From positions 6,604-70,603 of the forward strand of contig JAOIST010000002.1 of assembly GCA_028222435.1 (NCBI GenBank): 64,000 bases of DNA, in the 5' to 3' direction. A program made the translations under genes and the position numbers. The stretch comes from Candidatus Pelagibacter sp. (lineage in GTDB: Bacteria; Pseudomonadota; Alphaproteobacteria; Pelagibacterales; Pelagibacteraceae). Each line of letters starts with the position of its first letter. Position 1 is the first letter of the stretch. The notes beneath the pieces were generated by a model that did not search any database, was not told the DNA's origin, and was given only the letters and a program-made list of their open reading frames with translations. Below, piece by piece: positions 26,682 through 35,733 of this stretch.

Positions 26682-27992
26682 TTAAGCTACGTAAAAACTT
26701 AAAACGCTAAATACAGCTATAACCCAAATTGCTGGAGAAGTTTGACCAAACTTACCAGTGAAAATTCTGATTAGTGCGTAAGCAATGAAAGCTAAGGCAA
26801 TACCATTACTAATACTATAAGTAAGCGGCATAACAATCATAGCAAGAACTGCAGGACCTGACTCGGCAATATCATTCCAATCAATATCCGTAATATTTCT
26901 TACGAATAAGATTGCAACATATAATAAAGCAGCCCCATCAATTTCTTTAGGTAGACTTGTCGCCAAAGGTGAGAAGAATAAACAAGCTAAAAATAGAACT
27001 CCAATAACTAAAGAAGTCATACCAGTTCTACCACCAGCTTTTACTCCCGATCCAGACTCAACATAACTTGTAACAGTTGTTGTGCCCATCATTGCACCTG
27101 CAACCGTTCCAACACTATCAGACAACATCGCTTTATCGATATCTTGTACTTTACCTTTTTTATCAACTTTACCAGCTACGTTAGCCACTGAAGTTAACGT
27201 TCCTGCTGTATCAAAAAAGTCGATAAACAATAAAGTAAAAACAATTGATGCCATACCAGCTGATAATGCAGCTTTTAAGTCAAATGCAAAAAGGTAAGTC
27301 ATTGGAGGAATAGATCCTACAACGCCATTAAATTTTGCTAAGCCAGTCGCCCAAGCGATAATACTAAATAAAAGAATACCAATAATGATATTTCCTCTTA
27401 TTTTCATTTTCTCTAATACAATCATGAAAACAAAAGCTAGACACGCTAAAAGGACTAAAGGATTTTTAATATCGCCCAAAGTAACAAGTGTTACAGGATG
27501 ATCTCCTACTACACCCATTATTTCTAAACCAATAATTGCTAAGAATAATCCTATACCAGCACCTATACCAAGCTTTAAACTTTTTGGTATTGAATTGATT
27601 AACCAAGCTCTTATGGGAGTTAAAGATATTGCTAAGAATATTACTCCAGCTACAAGAACAGCACCTAAAGCTGCTTGTGGCGTGTAACCTTGTCCCGCAA
27701 CAACACCATATGCTACAAAAGCGTTGATACCCATTCCTGGCGCTAAACCAATTGGCCACGTTTTTCCATGGAAGGCCATGATAAAACAAGCCACGGCAGT
27801 TGCTAAAATTGTTGCAGTAAATACTGCACCAAAATCAAAAAAACCTTTTTCTGTTCCAGCAAACTCACCAGAAAGAATAAAGGGATTCAAAAACATTATG
27901 TAAGCCATTGTAAGAAAGGTCGTTACACCGGCAATTACCTCTGTTTTAAAATTTGTTTTGTGTTTTCTATATTCGAAATATTTATTCAACAT
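26682..27992 (-). CDS. NCS2/AzgA-family purine (adenine/guanine/hypoxanthine) permease
   Basis: A 436-aa inner-membrane proton symporter with about 12-14 helices. Family motifs are EVIAGVTTFLTMAYIMFLNP near the N-terminus, GLAPGMGINAFVAYGVV, GIGLFLAIIGLE, DFFDTAGTLTSVANVAG and TTTVTSYVESGSGVKAGGRTG, which fit the AzgA/PbuG subgroup. Start chosen at ATG 27992 because a perfect AGGAGG lies seven bases upstream; the open frame reaching 28025 would place that ribosome site inside the gene. No purine riboswitch was recognised in the 134-base divergent leader. Confidence 0.93.
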   Translation of the reverse strand: MLNKYFEYRKHKTNFKTEVIAGVTTFLTMAYIMFLNPFILSGEFAGTEKGFFDFGAVFTATILATAVACFIMAFHGKTWPIGLAPGMGINAFVAYGVVAGQGYTPQAALGAVLVAGVIFLAISLTPIRAWLINSIPKSLKLGIGAGIGLFLAIIGLEIMGVVGDHPVTLVTLGDIKNPLVLLACLAFVFMIVLEKMKIRGNIIIGILLFSIIAWATGLAKFNGVVGSIPPMTYLFAFDLKAALSAGMASIVFTLLFIDFFDTAGTLTSVANVAGKVDKKGKVQDIDKAMLSDSVGTVAGAMMGTTTVTSYVESGSGVKAGGRTGMTSLVIGVLFLACLFFSPLATSLPKEIDGAALLYVAILFVRNITDIDWNDIAESGPAVLAMIVMPLTYSISNGIALAFIAYALIRIFTGKFGQTSPAIWVIAVFSVLSFYVA

Positions 27993-28126
27993 TGAAAAAC
28001 CTCCTGTTAAGGTTGAATACTCCATATCAATTTTAAAATCCTATTAAATCTAGCTTTTTTTTCCATTTTACAACCTACACTCAATATTTCTGTTTATAAG
28101 TTTTACGTGTAAAATCATTTTACGTT

Positions 28127-28429
28127 ATGAAAATTAAAAAATATTTTTTTCTAATATTTTTATCAGTTGCGTTAGGCTCCTGTCAGTCCGTTACAAATAA
28201 AATTGACCAGACAACTGAATTAGAAAAAAAAGAACTAAGTAAATGGCTTAATAGACCCGAAAGTGACCTTAAACGTTTTTATGGACAACCAGATAAAGTA
28301 GAGTTCTTAAAAACAAGAAATAGAAATTATATTTACATCACAGAAAAATATAAAATCAAATGTGAAAGAAAATTCGAGATAAACCCTAAAAATATGGTAA
28401 TAGGCTTTAGCAGTAAAAACTGTTTTTAA
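28127..28429 (+). CDS. Small putative lipoprotein
   Basis: A 100-aa protein with a lipoprotein signal (LSVALGSCQS, Cys ~19). The mature part contains LSKWLNRPESDLKRFYGQPDKV, reminiscent of small outer-membrane-assembly-like domains that compare a residue ratio of polar strands, but no family was recognised. A Cys pair near the C-terminus (IKCERKF, SKNCF) may form a disulfide. It lies two bases before gshA. A near-palindrome TTTTACGTGTAAAA (28101-28114) lies 13 bases upstream of the start. Confidence 0.7.
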   Translation: MKIKKYFFLIFLSVALGSCQSVTNKIDQTTELEKKELSKWLNRPESDLKRFYGQPDKVEFLKTRNRNYIYITEKYKIKCERKFEINPKNMVIGFSSKNCF

Positions 28430-28431
28430 GC

Positions 28432-29754
28432 ATGGACATTAAAAATAAATCTCAATTTATTGAGTATTTCTTAAAAGGAATTAAAAAACCCAATCAACTT
28501 AAAATAGGAGTTGAGCATGAAAGATTTTTATTTGAAGGTCAAAATAAAAAAAGAATTTCTTACATCACATTAAAAAAACTATTTGAAAATTTAAAAAAAA
28601 ATGGTTGGGAGCCTCTGTTTGAAAAAGAAAACATTATTGGCATGAAAAGAGATAACCAACAAATTACAACTGAACCAGGTTTGCAATGTGAACTCTCTGG
28701 TGCGCCACTTGATAATATCCATCAAGTTTGTGCTGAAAGTTCTAAATTTTTAAAAGAAATTGAAGCGGCGAGTATAGGGCTGGACATCAATACAGTTTCA
28801 ATAGGCTTTGACCCTTTTAATAATTTATCTGATATTCCTAAAAGCCCCAAGCAAAGATATAAAATAATGACAAGTGAGATGCCAAAAGGTGGTTCGCAAA
28901 GTTTAGAAATGATGTACCGTACATGCGGTATACAAATTAATTACGATTATACATCTGAAATTAATTTTGAAAAAATATTTAGACTTGGAAATTATCTTAC
29001 ACCATTAACGATTGCGCTTTACTCTAATTCACCCTTCGAGTCAGGAAAGCCTGTTGGATATTTTTCTTATAGAAATAAAGTTTGGCAGAATACTTCTCGT
29101 GGTGGAATTATGCCAATAGCGTTTGAAAAAGTTAGTTTTGAAAAATATTTTGATCACGTAATAGAGTATCCAGTTTTATTTGCGATTAGAAATAAAAAAT
29201 ATATCAATCCTAATGGACAAACGTTCAAAGATTTTATTTTAGGTAAATTTAATAATTTAAAAGATGAAGCAAACCTAAATGATTTTGAAACCCATCTAGC
29301 AACAATATTCACCGAAGTAAGATTAAAACAATATATCGAAGTTAGATCATTAGACGCATGTGATTGGGAATGTTTGTGCGATGGTCCAGCTTTTTTTACA
29401 GGTCTATTCTATAATTCGCTAGATGAAGCATTTGAAATAGCAAGTAAATGGAAAAAAGAAAATGTTATGAGTGCTTATATTGAGTCTCCACAAAAAGGAC
29501 TAGAGACAGAACTAGAAGGAAAAAAATTATGTGAATGGGGTAAAATATTTTTAGATTTGGCAAAAAAAGGTCTTAAAGAAAGAAAGGAAGTAAACTCAAA
29601 GGGTAATAATGAAACAGTTTATTTAAACCATGTTGAAAATGTAGTTCAAAATAAAAAGAATAGAGCACAGTTGTTACTTGAGCAGTATAATAAAACTAAA
29701 AATTTAGATTTTTTTAAAAATGAAAAAGAAAATTTTAACTATTCAGGGTTCTAG
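28432..29754 (+). CDS. gshA: Glutamate-cysteine ligase, plant/proteobacterial type
   Basis: First enzyme of glutathione synthesis (440 aa), joining glutamate and cysteine with ATP. Motifs of the plant-type GCS2 group are clear: IGVEHERFLF, TEPGLQCELSGAPL, SIGFDPF, YRTCGIQINYDY, NSPFESGKPVGYFSYRNKVW and TRLKQYIEVRSLDACDWE-like (RLKQYIEVR). The E. coli-type GshA is unrelated in sequence. Its 3' end overlaps gshB by 35 bases, so both are made together. Confidence 0.93.
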   Translation: MDIKNKSQFIEYFLKGIKKPNQLKIGVEHERFLFEGQNKKRISYITLKKLFENLKKNGWEPLFEKENIIGMKRDNQQITTEPGLQCELSGAPLDNIHQVCAESSKFLKEIEAASIGLDINTVSIGFDPFNNLSDIPKSPKQRYKIMTSEMPKGGSQSLEMMYRTCGIQINYDYTSEINFEKIFRLGNYLTPLTIALYSNSPFESGKPVGYFSYRNKVWQNTSRGGIMPIAFEKVSFEKYFDHVIEYPVLFAIRNKKYINPNGQTFKDFILGKFNNLKDEANLNDFETHLATIFTEVRLKQYIEVRSLDACDWECLCDGPAFFTGLFYNSLDEAFEIASKWKKENVMSAYIESPQKGLETELEGKKLCEWGKIFLDLAKKGLKERKEVNSKGNNETVYLNHVENVVQNKKNRAQLLLEQYNKTKNLDFFKNEKENFNYSGF

Positions 29755-30640
29755 TTTAAAAAAAATTAATATTGAAACCGATACTACTTTTTTTTTAGGA
29801 TTAGAGGCTCAAAAAAGAAATTATGATATTTATTACTATGAACCGAATGACCTAAGCTTTGTTAATGGCAAAGTCAAAGCTACCTGTTTTAAGGTTCAAT
29901 TTAACAACAATAAGAAAAAACCAATTGAAATAATAAGAAAAGTTAATCTAGAACTTCTAAAAAGTAATTTATTATTAATTAGAAATGAACCTCCATTTAA
30001 TCAACAATACATTAATACAACATTCATTTTAGAGCATATCTCAAAAAGAGTAAAAATAATTAATGACCCCAAATCCTTAAGAGAGGTACCAGAAAAACTT
30101 TTTTCTATTCGTCTAGCGAAGTATATGCCCCCAACATTAATCAGCGAAGATTTAGCCGAAATAAGAAAATTTTTTGTTAAAAATAATAAAGTAGTGATTA
30201 AACCTATGGATAGTTATAGCGGTAATGATGTTCAGTTATTTCATAAGTTTAATAAACCTAAAATAAAAAAATACATTAAAAAATATAATCATTTAATGTT
30301 TCAAAAGTTTATTCCTCAAATTTCAAAAGGAGACAAAAGAGTATTTATTATCAATGGCAAGATTAAAGGAGCTATTTCTAGATTGCCAAAGAAAGGAAGT
30401 ATACTTTCAAATATGAGTAAGGGAGCATCTGCAAAAAAAATAGAAATTAATAAACACGAGACAATGATTAGTAAAATTGTAGCCAACAAATTAAAAAAAC
30501 AAAATATCTATTTTGCAGGTATAGATTTTATTCAAGGTAAACTTATTGGAGATATAAATGTTACAAGTCCAACTGGTTTGAAAACTTATTACGATTTGAC
30601 AGGTATTAACCTAGCTGTATATTTTTTTGATAATCTTTAA
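29720..30640 (+). CDS. gshB: Glutathione synthetase (ATP-grasp)
   Basis: A 306-aa ATP-grasp ligase adding glycine to gamma-glutamylcysteine. Visible are the N-terminal domain, LIRNEPPFNQQYINTTFILEHI (RxxPPFD-type GSH-synthetase motif, with Asn replacing Asp), KVVIKPMDSYSGNDV (ATP loop; usual form KPLDGMGG), GDKRVFIINGKIKGAISR and FAGIDFIQGKLIGDINVTSPTGL. The ATP loop is less glycine-rich than typical but context with gshA makes the call firm. It ends 63 bases before the convergent hsp20. Confidence 0.9.
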   Translation: MKKKILTIQGSSLKKINIETDTTFFLGLEAQKRNYDIYYYEPNDLSFVNGKVKATCFKVQFNNNKKKPIEIIRKVNLELLKSNLLLIRNEPPFNQQYINTTFILEHISKRVKIINDPKSLREVPEKLFSIRLAKYMPPTLISEDLAEIRKFFVKNNKVVIKPMDSYSGNDVQLFHKFNKPKIKKYIKKYNHLMFQKFIPQISKGDKRVFIINGKIKGAISRLPKKGSILSNMSKGASAKKIEINKHETMISKIVANKLKKQNIYFAGIDFIQGKLIGDINVTSPTGLKTYYDLTGINLAVYFFDNL

Positions 30641-30663
30641 AATTAATTTAGTTTTTTTTAAAG

Positions 30664-30704
30664 AGTTTACCTGCGGAGTATTTGCTCCGCAAGTAAGGTA
30701 AACT
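30664..30704. terminator. Two-storey hairpin between gshB and hsp20
   Basis: Outer arms AGTTTACC (30664-30671) and GGTAAACT (30697-30704) enclose a seven-base-pair GC-rich inner stem TGCGGAG/CTCCGCA with a TATTTG loop, interrupted by a five-base bulge on one side. It sits at the 3' ends of two convergent genes and touches the hsp20 stop codon. On the plus strand it is followed by TTATTTAATTT. It probably ends transcription from both sides, although neither U-tail is strong. Confidence 0.65.
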
Positions 30705-31147
30705 TATTTAATTTCAATAAGTCTTTTTTTCTTCATTTCAGGGATGATCTTTTCACAAGAAATTGTTAGCAAACCATCTTTTAATTCTGCACCATTTACT
30801 TTTACATCATCTGCAATTGTAAATGATCTAGCAAAAGATCTTTGCGAGATTCCTCGATGAATAACCTCATCGCCTTCTTTTTCTTCTGATCTTTTAACTT
30901 CTTTTGTTTTTACAGTTAAAAGATTATCTTCATATTCGACTTCAACATCATTTTTATTAAAGCCGGCAACCGCCACTTCAATAGCATATTTATCATTGCC
31001 TGCTTTTCGGATGTTATATGGCGGATAATTGCTTTGCATAGCAAGACTGCCATTCCCTAACATAGACTCGAATTGATCAAACATATCATCGAATCCAATA
31101 CTATAAGGTCTAAGTGAATTAAAGATCGATAGATCCTTACTTGTCAT
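30704..31147 (-). CDS. Small heat-shock protein (Hsp20/IbpA family)
   Basis: A 147-aa ATP-independent holdase. An alpha-crystallin domain spans roughly residues 40-135: PPYNIRKAGNDKYAIEVAVAG, VEVEYEDNLLTVKTKE, VIHRGISQRSFARSFTIADDV, and GLLTISCEKIIP before the C-terminal tail. Start set at ATG 31147 because AAGGAGG ends four bases upstream; the longer frame to 31186 would bury the ribosome site. That ribosome site is in a ROSE-like hairpin, and a sigma-32-like promoter lies upstream, so heat control at both levels is likely. Confidence 0.94.
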   Translation of the reverse strand: MTSKDLSIFNSLRPYSIGFDDMFDQFESMLGNGSLAMQSNYPPYNIRKAGNDKYAIEVAVAGFNKNDVEVEYEDNLLTVKTKEVKRSEEKEGDEVIHRGISQRSFARSFTIADDVKVNGAELKDGLLTISCEKIIPEMKKKRLIEIK

Positions 31148-31151
31148 ATAT

Positions 31152-31201
31152 CCTCCTTTGTTAGCAAGGTTTATTGTTAGCCCCAATTGGCGACCAACAA
31201 T
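31152..31201 (-). ncRNA. ROSE-like RNA thermometer in hsp20 5' UTR
   Basis: On the minus strand CCTTGCT (31169-31163) can pair with the Shine-Dalgarno AGGAGG (31157-31152) across a five-base AACAA loop, giving six pairs with one bulged G. This is the ROSE hallmark: a UYGCU anti-Shine-Dalgarno with a bulged G, four bases before AUG. A second hairpin upstream, ATTGTTGG with CTAACAAT (31201-31173), has eight pairs including one G-U. ROSE elements control many alphaproteobacterial hsp20 genes by melting at high temperature. Pairing was worked out by hand. Confidence 0.75.
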
Positions 31202-31203
31202 TA

Positions 31204-31233
31204 TTATGTAGTTAGAGTTTTTAAATTTTCAAG
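31204..31233 (-). promoter_or_regulatory. Candidate heat-shock (sigma-32) promoter for hsp20
   Basis: Minus-strand CTTGAAA (31233-31227) matches the heat-shock -35 element. CTACATAA (31211-31204), 15 bases later, resembles alphaproteobacterial -10 elements. The predicted start would fall near 31197, inside the left arm of the upstream leader hairpin, so transcripts from this promoter may carry only the ribosome-site hairpin intact. Confidence 0.5.
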
Positions 31234-31237
31234 ATAG

Positions 31238-33328
31238 CTACTTAAAAATTTTTGCTGTTTTTAAAACAAAAGAATATTCTTCAGCTAATTCAGTAATTGC
31301 ATTATCTCTTCCACTCATCCCGCCATGGCCTGCTGCTTTCATCTTGCACTTTAGCAACTGAGTATTATTATCAGTTTTAACATCTCGAAGTTTAGCAATA
31401 TATTTTACAGGTTCGGAATAAAGAACTCGGTTATCAAATAAAGACGTTGTGATTAACATTGAGGGATAATCTTTTTTTTCAAGATTATTGTAAGGCGCAT
31501 AAGACAAAATATACTTAAAATAATCTTTATCTTTTATAGGATTACCCCATAATTCCCATTCGGCAGGGGTTAAAGGCAACTTTTCATTAAGCATAGTTGT
31601 CATGGTATCAACAAATGGTACCAGTAATAACATTGAGTAAAATAATTCAGGTGCCATATTAGCCACAGCTCCACCAGTTAGTCCGCCAGCGCTACCACCA
31701 TAAAAACAAATTCCACCTTTATGAGTATAACGTTGTTCTATTAAATGATTTGCACACGCGATGTAGTCTAAAAAAGTATTTCTTTTTGATTTCTTTTTTC
31801 CTTCTTCATGCCATACGTCTCCAAGGTCTCCTCCACCTCTTATGTGAGCTATGGCAAAAGTAATTCCTCTATCTACCAAACAAAACCTTGAAGCACTGAA
31901 AGACGGAGAAATACTATGTTTGTAAGCACCATAAGCATAAAGTAAAATTTTTGACTTACCATCTTGTTTTGCATCTTTTAGTCTTACCAAACTTATGGGG
32001 ATCATTCTGCCATCATGGGACTTTGCTTTAATTCGTTCTACGATATATTTATCTGGATTATGTCCTGATGGTATTTCGGTTTCTTTAACTAGTTTTTTTT
32101 CTTTTGAAACAATATCGTATTCATAAATTTTTCCAGGAGATGCCATACTTTCCCAGTGAACTCTTATTTTTGATGTATTAGTATCTTTTTGCATCAAAGA
32201 AACTCCAGGAACTCCAATTGCTTCATCAGAGATTTTTAATTCTTCTTCTTCATTTGTATTAATATTTCTTACATATAATTTTGGAATAGCATCTGACTTT
32301 TCTCCTCTTAAAATATAATCATCAAGAAAATCAAGACCTCCAATAACAGTTTCTTTTTTAGCAGCAATGAATGTTTCTAACTTATCAATTTCATTCGTTT
32401 TACATCTGAGCACTTTATAATCCCTAGCATCTTCATTGGTATGCACATAAAAACACCCCTTCCAAGAGTCTAATGAGTATCTGACATCTTTTTTTCGTTT
32501 TTTAAACAAAATAGGATTTATTTCAGAGGCATCTGAGGGAAAAAAATAATCCTCAGTAGTTATGTGGTCTGAAGTTGAAATAATAAAAAACTTTTCATCT
32601 GAAGAAAGGCCTATACCGCAAGTAAATGTTTCATCTTTTTCCTCAAAAATAAGTTTGTCATCTTTTATTGGAGTGCCAATGATATGTTTTAAAATTTGCC
32701 TAGGTCTATGAAATTTATCTAATTTTGAGTAAAAAAAACTTTTACTGTCTAGAGACCATGTGATGCCTCCGCTAGTATTTTCTATTATATCTTTCTCATT
32801 TTTCCCTGTTCTTAAATCTCTTAAATAAATGGTATAATATTCTGATCCTTTAAGATCTAAAGAATAAGCCATTAAATTATCACAATGAGAAATACTTACT
32901 GAACCAACCCCAAAATATTCTGATCCATAATTTTTCTTTTCAAGATCTCCATCAAAAAAAACTTCCTCTGATTTCGAACCATCAATGAGCTGTCTAATTC
33001 TTTTACCGTAATTACCTTTGGCTTCTGTTTTTGCCCAATAATAATATTTTTTATCTTTGAATTTTAGCGAAGTGTCATCTAATTTAATTTTAGATTTTAT
33101 TTCGTTAAACAAGTTTTTTTGAAGATCTTTAACATCTTCAAAATAGACATCTGTAACTTTATTATTTGCGTCAATATAACTTTTTACTTCAGGATCTAAT
33201 TTATTGGCGTCTTTTAACACTTCAAGAATATTGGGTTGATCAACCCACGCATATTCATCAGATAAAGTTATGTCATGATATCTTTTCTCATTCTTAATTT
33301 TTTTAAGTTTTGGTATACTCATATGCAT
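31238..33328 (-). CDS. ptrB: Oligopeptidase B (S9A prolyl-oligopeptidase family)
   Basis: A 696-aa cytosolic serine peptidase cutting short peptides after basic residues. The N-terminal beta-propeller (residues ~70-400) is followed by an alpha/beta-hydrolase domain. The nucleophile Ser is in GGSAGG (~546), the Asp in SLFDNRV (~632) and the His in AGHGGMSG (~668). GLTGGAVANMAPELF and EWELWGNP are typical of oligopeptidase B rather than prolyl oligopeptidase. ATG at 33322 is an alternative start two codons in; neither has a clear ribosome site. It is divergent from the J-protein gene, with seven bases between. Confidence 0.92.
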   Translation of the reverse strand: MHMSIPKLKKIKNEKRYHDITLSDEYAWVDQPNILEVLKDANKLDPEVKSYIDANNKVTDVYFEDVKDLQKNLFNEIKSKIKLDDTSLKFKDKKYYYWAKTEAKGNYGKRIRQLIDGSKSEEVFFDGDLEKKNYGSEYFGVGSVSISHCDNLMAYSLDLKGSEYYTIYLRDLRTGKNEKDIIENTSGGITWSLDSKSFFYSKLDKFHRPRQILKHIIGTPIKDDKLIFEEKDETFTCGIGLSSDEKFFIISTSDHITTEDYFFPSDASEINPILFKKRKKDVRYSLDSWKGCFYVHTNEDARDYKVLRCKTNEIDKLETFIAAKKETVIGGLDFLDDYILRGEKSDAIPKLYVRNINTNEEEELKISDEAIGVPGVSLMQKDTNTSKIRVHWESMASPGKIYEYDIVSKEKKLVKETEIPSGHNPDKYIVERIKAKSHDGRMIPISLVRLKDAKQDGKSKILLYAYGAYKHSISPSFSASRFCLVDRGITFAIAHIRGGGDLGDVWHEEGKKKSKRNTFLDYIACANHLIEQRYTHKGGICFYGGSAGGLTGGAVANMAPELFYSMLLLVPFVDTMTTMLNEKLPLTPAEWELWGNPIKDKDYFKYILSYAPYNNLEKKDYPSMLITTSLFDNRVLYSEPVKYIAKLRDVKTDNNTQLLKCKMKAAGHGGMSGRDNAITELAEEYSFVLKTAKIFK

Positions 33329-33335
33329 AAATTAT

Positions 33336-33845
33336 ATGAATGTGTTTCTAATAGGAATTATCATCTTTGTCATCGTTTATTTATTTTTAAACTGGTTTGC
33401 TCGAACTAGTTCAAAAAAAATTGCTACCACAATTAAAAAAATTGCAGTTTATTTTTCTTTAATTTTAGCTACACTTTTAGCGATTGGAGGAAAGTACATC
33501 TTTTCTTTGCCTTTCCTCTTTGTAATTTTAAGTGGCTTAAAAATAAAAGGCTTAACGGCCCTACAAATGTTTCAGCTTTGGAGATTAATTCAACATTTAA
33601 AAAATTCGGGTCGATTTTCACAAGGGCAATTTAGTCAGTCACAAGGATCATCTAGTGTAACTAATGATGAAGCATATAAACTTCTTGGTTTAAAAAGGGG
33701 ATGCTCCAAAGAAGAGGTACTTAAAGTAGCAAATCAACTTCAAAAAAAAATACATCCAGACATGAATAGAGACGTTAAAACAGAAAGACTTAGTCAACTC
33801 GTAAATGAGGCTAAAGAAAAAATAATTAAAACAGATTTTAGTTAA
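33336..33845 (+). CDS. Membrane-anchored DnaJ-domain protein
   Basis: A 169-aa protein with two N-terminal membrane helices (~5-20 and ~38-68), a Ser/Gln-rich linker, and a C-terminal J-domain (~110-165) with the HPD tripeptide in KKIHPDMN. Such type III J-proteins recruit DnaK to membranes; some are linked to mitochondrial/proteobacterial Tim14-like import motors. The J-domain's positively charged helix II is short (ANQLQKK). Overlaps the convergent glycosyltransferase by four bases. Confidence 0.82.
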   Translation: MNVFLIGIIIFVIVYLFLNWFARTSSKKIATTIKKIAVYFSLILATLLAIGGKYIFSLPFLFVILSGLKIKGLTALQMFQLWRLIQHLKNSGRFSQGQFSQSQGSSSVTNDEAYKLLGLKRGCSKEEVLKVANQLQKKIHPDMNRDVKTERLSQLVNEAKEKIIKTDFS

Positions 33846-34798
33846 TTCAAAAGTTCTATAGATTTGTTAAAAACTTTTTCAAAAGAAATTTTATCAGCTC
33901 CTAAAGTATCGTGAGTTGTAGTTTGCTCAGTTTGCCCTTCAGGTACAATAACATTAATATTTTTTGAGTATTTGCCGTATGCTTGAACAGGGCTATCCAT
34001 AAACAAAGCTAAACATTTTAATCCAAGAGCCGAAGCAATATGCAACCAACCAGTATCGTTTCCAATATAAAGGTTGCAGTTCTTTATTATCGGCATTGCT
34101 TCACTGATTTTTAAATCTTCAAAAGAAACACAATTGCTACCTATTTCTGATTTTATAAGTTGATTAATTAAATCTTTATCATTATTTCCTGCTGCTAAAT
34201 AAAACTTTGTAGGTATTTTATTATTTATTTTGCTACATAATTTAATAAAATTATTAATATCCCAACGCTTTGTTGGGCCACTTGCAGATATACCTAAACA
34301 CACATGTTTATATTCATTAGAAAAATTTTGTTTAGCATTATCAATACGATCCTGATTTATATTGAGCTTTGGTTCAGTTGAAACAATTGCATTTAATTCA
34401 TTTTCTGTAAAAATTTTTGCAGAAGTTACAATATTATCTTTTTTTCTAAACAAAGGATATTGTGAAATATTTTTTATTTTCGCTATTTTTGAAATCAATA
34501 AATATCTTAAAGAACTATTAAAAATAAAAACTTTATCAAAATTTTTTGACTTTATTTCTTTACTTAATTTAAAAAAACCTGAAAGACCATCATGGGATCC
34601 AGAATTATCTTTAGTTCGATCAAGTATAATAATTTCATCAATATGTTTATCGTCTAAAAGTAACTGATTAGCTCTAGAATTTTCTTTTACTAAAATTGAG
34701 ATAGGTTTTTGATATTTTTTAGAAATGGCATGAATATAAGGCAAATAAATTACCATATCTCCCATACCTATTTTTGGTTGAATTACTAAAACTTTCAT
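33842..34798 (-). CDS. Glycosyltransferase family 9 (ADP-heptosyltransferase-like)
   Basis: A 318-aa GT-B-fold enzyme of family 9, whose members add heptose to lipopolysaccharide core. Motifs are VLVIQPKIGMGDMVIYLPYIHAI (N-terminal Rossmann with GD), CLGISASGPTKRWDINNFIKL (donor-site PxKxW) and LYIGNDTGWLHIASALGLKCLALF (C-terminal GxDTGxxHxA). Acceptor and exact sugar are unknown. It stands alone, divergent from the DapA-like gene. Confidence 0.88.
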   Translation of the reverse strand: MKVLVIQPKIGMGDMVIYLPYIHAISKKYQKPISILVKENSRANQLLLDDKHIDEIIILDRTKDNSGSHDGLSGFFKLSKEIKSKNFDKVFIFNSSLRYLLISKIAKIKNISQYPLFRKKDNIVTSAKIFTENELNAIVSTEPKLNINQDRIDNAKQNFSNEYKHVCLGISASGPTKRWDINNFIKLCSKINNKIPTKFYLAAGNNDKDLINQLIKSEIGSNCVSFEDLKISEAMPIIKNCNLYIGNDTGWLHIASALGLKCLALFMDSPVQAYGKYSKNINVIVPEGQTEQTTTHDTLGADKISFEKVFNKSIELLN

Positions 34799-34845
34799 TT
34801 TTATTTTTATTAATATAACTTAGACAAACTAATTTAGGTAAGATT

Positions 34846-35730
34846 ATGATTAAAAAAGGAGTTTACGCAGCTGGCTTAAGTGTTCTGAATTCAGACAGAA
34901 CGTTAAATATTGAAGCAACTATTGCTCATGCAAGCCAAGCCATTCAAAGTGGTTTACATGGAGTTTTCTTTTTTGGCTCAACTGGCCAAAGCCAACTTAT
35001 TTCCATTAATGAAAAAAAGGAGCTGATAGCAAAGATTGCGAGCCATAAGTTAAAGAAACAATTTTTTTTGGGAACAGGCAACAACTCTTTAAATGAAAAT
35101 ATTGATCTAATTAAATATGCAAGGGAATATGACTTTAAAGAATTTTTAATTATGCCACCTGCTTATTACAAAGGGAATACAGATCAAGGTGTTTTTGAAT
35201 TTTATTCAGCTTTAATCAGTTCAATTCCTAAAATTAAAATTATTCTCTACAATTTTGAAAAATTAAGTGGCTACAAATTTTCAGCAGAGGCAGTAACTAA
35301 ACTTGTTAAAACTTATCCAGAAAATATCATAGGTTGCAAAGACTCTAGCTACAACCTGTTTGAAAATTTAAAGTTACCAAATTTTTTAATGTTCCCAGGT
35401 TCAGAAGCAAAACTTTTAAAAGGTTTAGAACTTGGCTGTTCAGGATGTATTTCTGCAGTAACTAATGTTACCCACTCTTTGGCTAGAAAAGTTTTTGATG
35501 ATTATGAAAATAAGAAAACTCAGTCTAAAAATGAGCAGTTGATTAATGTTAGAGAAACATTTGATCAATATAATTTAATTTCTGCGCTACATAGTTTTTT
35601 ATCTATAAAAGATGAAAATTTTAAAAATATACTTCCGCCGTTAATATTACTATCACAAGAAAAGCAGAAAGAATTATTAGATAAATTAAATAAATTGGAA
35701 TTTGTAATAGAAAAAAATTTAGCAGCATAG
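34846..35730 (+). CDS. DapA/NanA-superfamily class I aldolase/lyase
   Basis: A 294-aa TIM-barrel lyase forming a Schiff base with a 2-oxo acid. Family marks are GVFFFGSTGQSQLIS (variant of GTTGE), ILYNFEKLSG (catalytic Tyr region) and IGCKDSSYNL (Schiff-base Lys). The loop residues differ from dihydrodipicolinate synthase (no GTTGES, no YNVPxRT), so a different 2-oxo acid or sugar-acid substrate is likely. AGGTAAG provides a ribosome site. Followed after 3 bases by a CFA-synthase-like gene with no obvious metabolic link. Confidence 0.82.
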   Translation: MIKKGVYAAGLSVLNSDRTLNIEATIAHASQAIQSGLHGVFFFGSTGQSQLISINEKKELIAKIASHKLKKQFFLGTGNNSLNENIDLIKYAREYDFKEFLIMPPAYYKGNTDQGVFEFYSALISSIPKIKIILYNFEKLSGYKFSAEAVTKLVKTYPENIIGCKDSSYNLFENLKLPNFLMFPGSEAKLLKGLELGCSGCISAVTNVTHSLARKVFDDYENKKTQSKNEQLINVRETFDQYNLISALHSFLSIKDENFKNILPPLILLSQEKQKELLDKLNKLEFVIEKNLAA

Positions 35731-35733
35731 GTT

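Noticed and set aside
27993..28126. Possible purine riboswitch in permease leader
   Set aside because: No aptamer-like conserved core was seen; only AT-rich sequence and a TTTTACGTGTAAAA near-palindrome.
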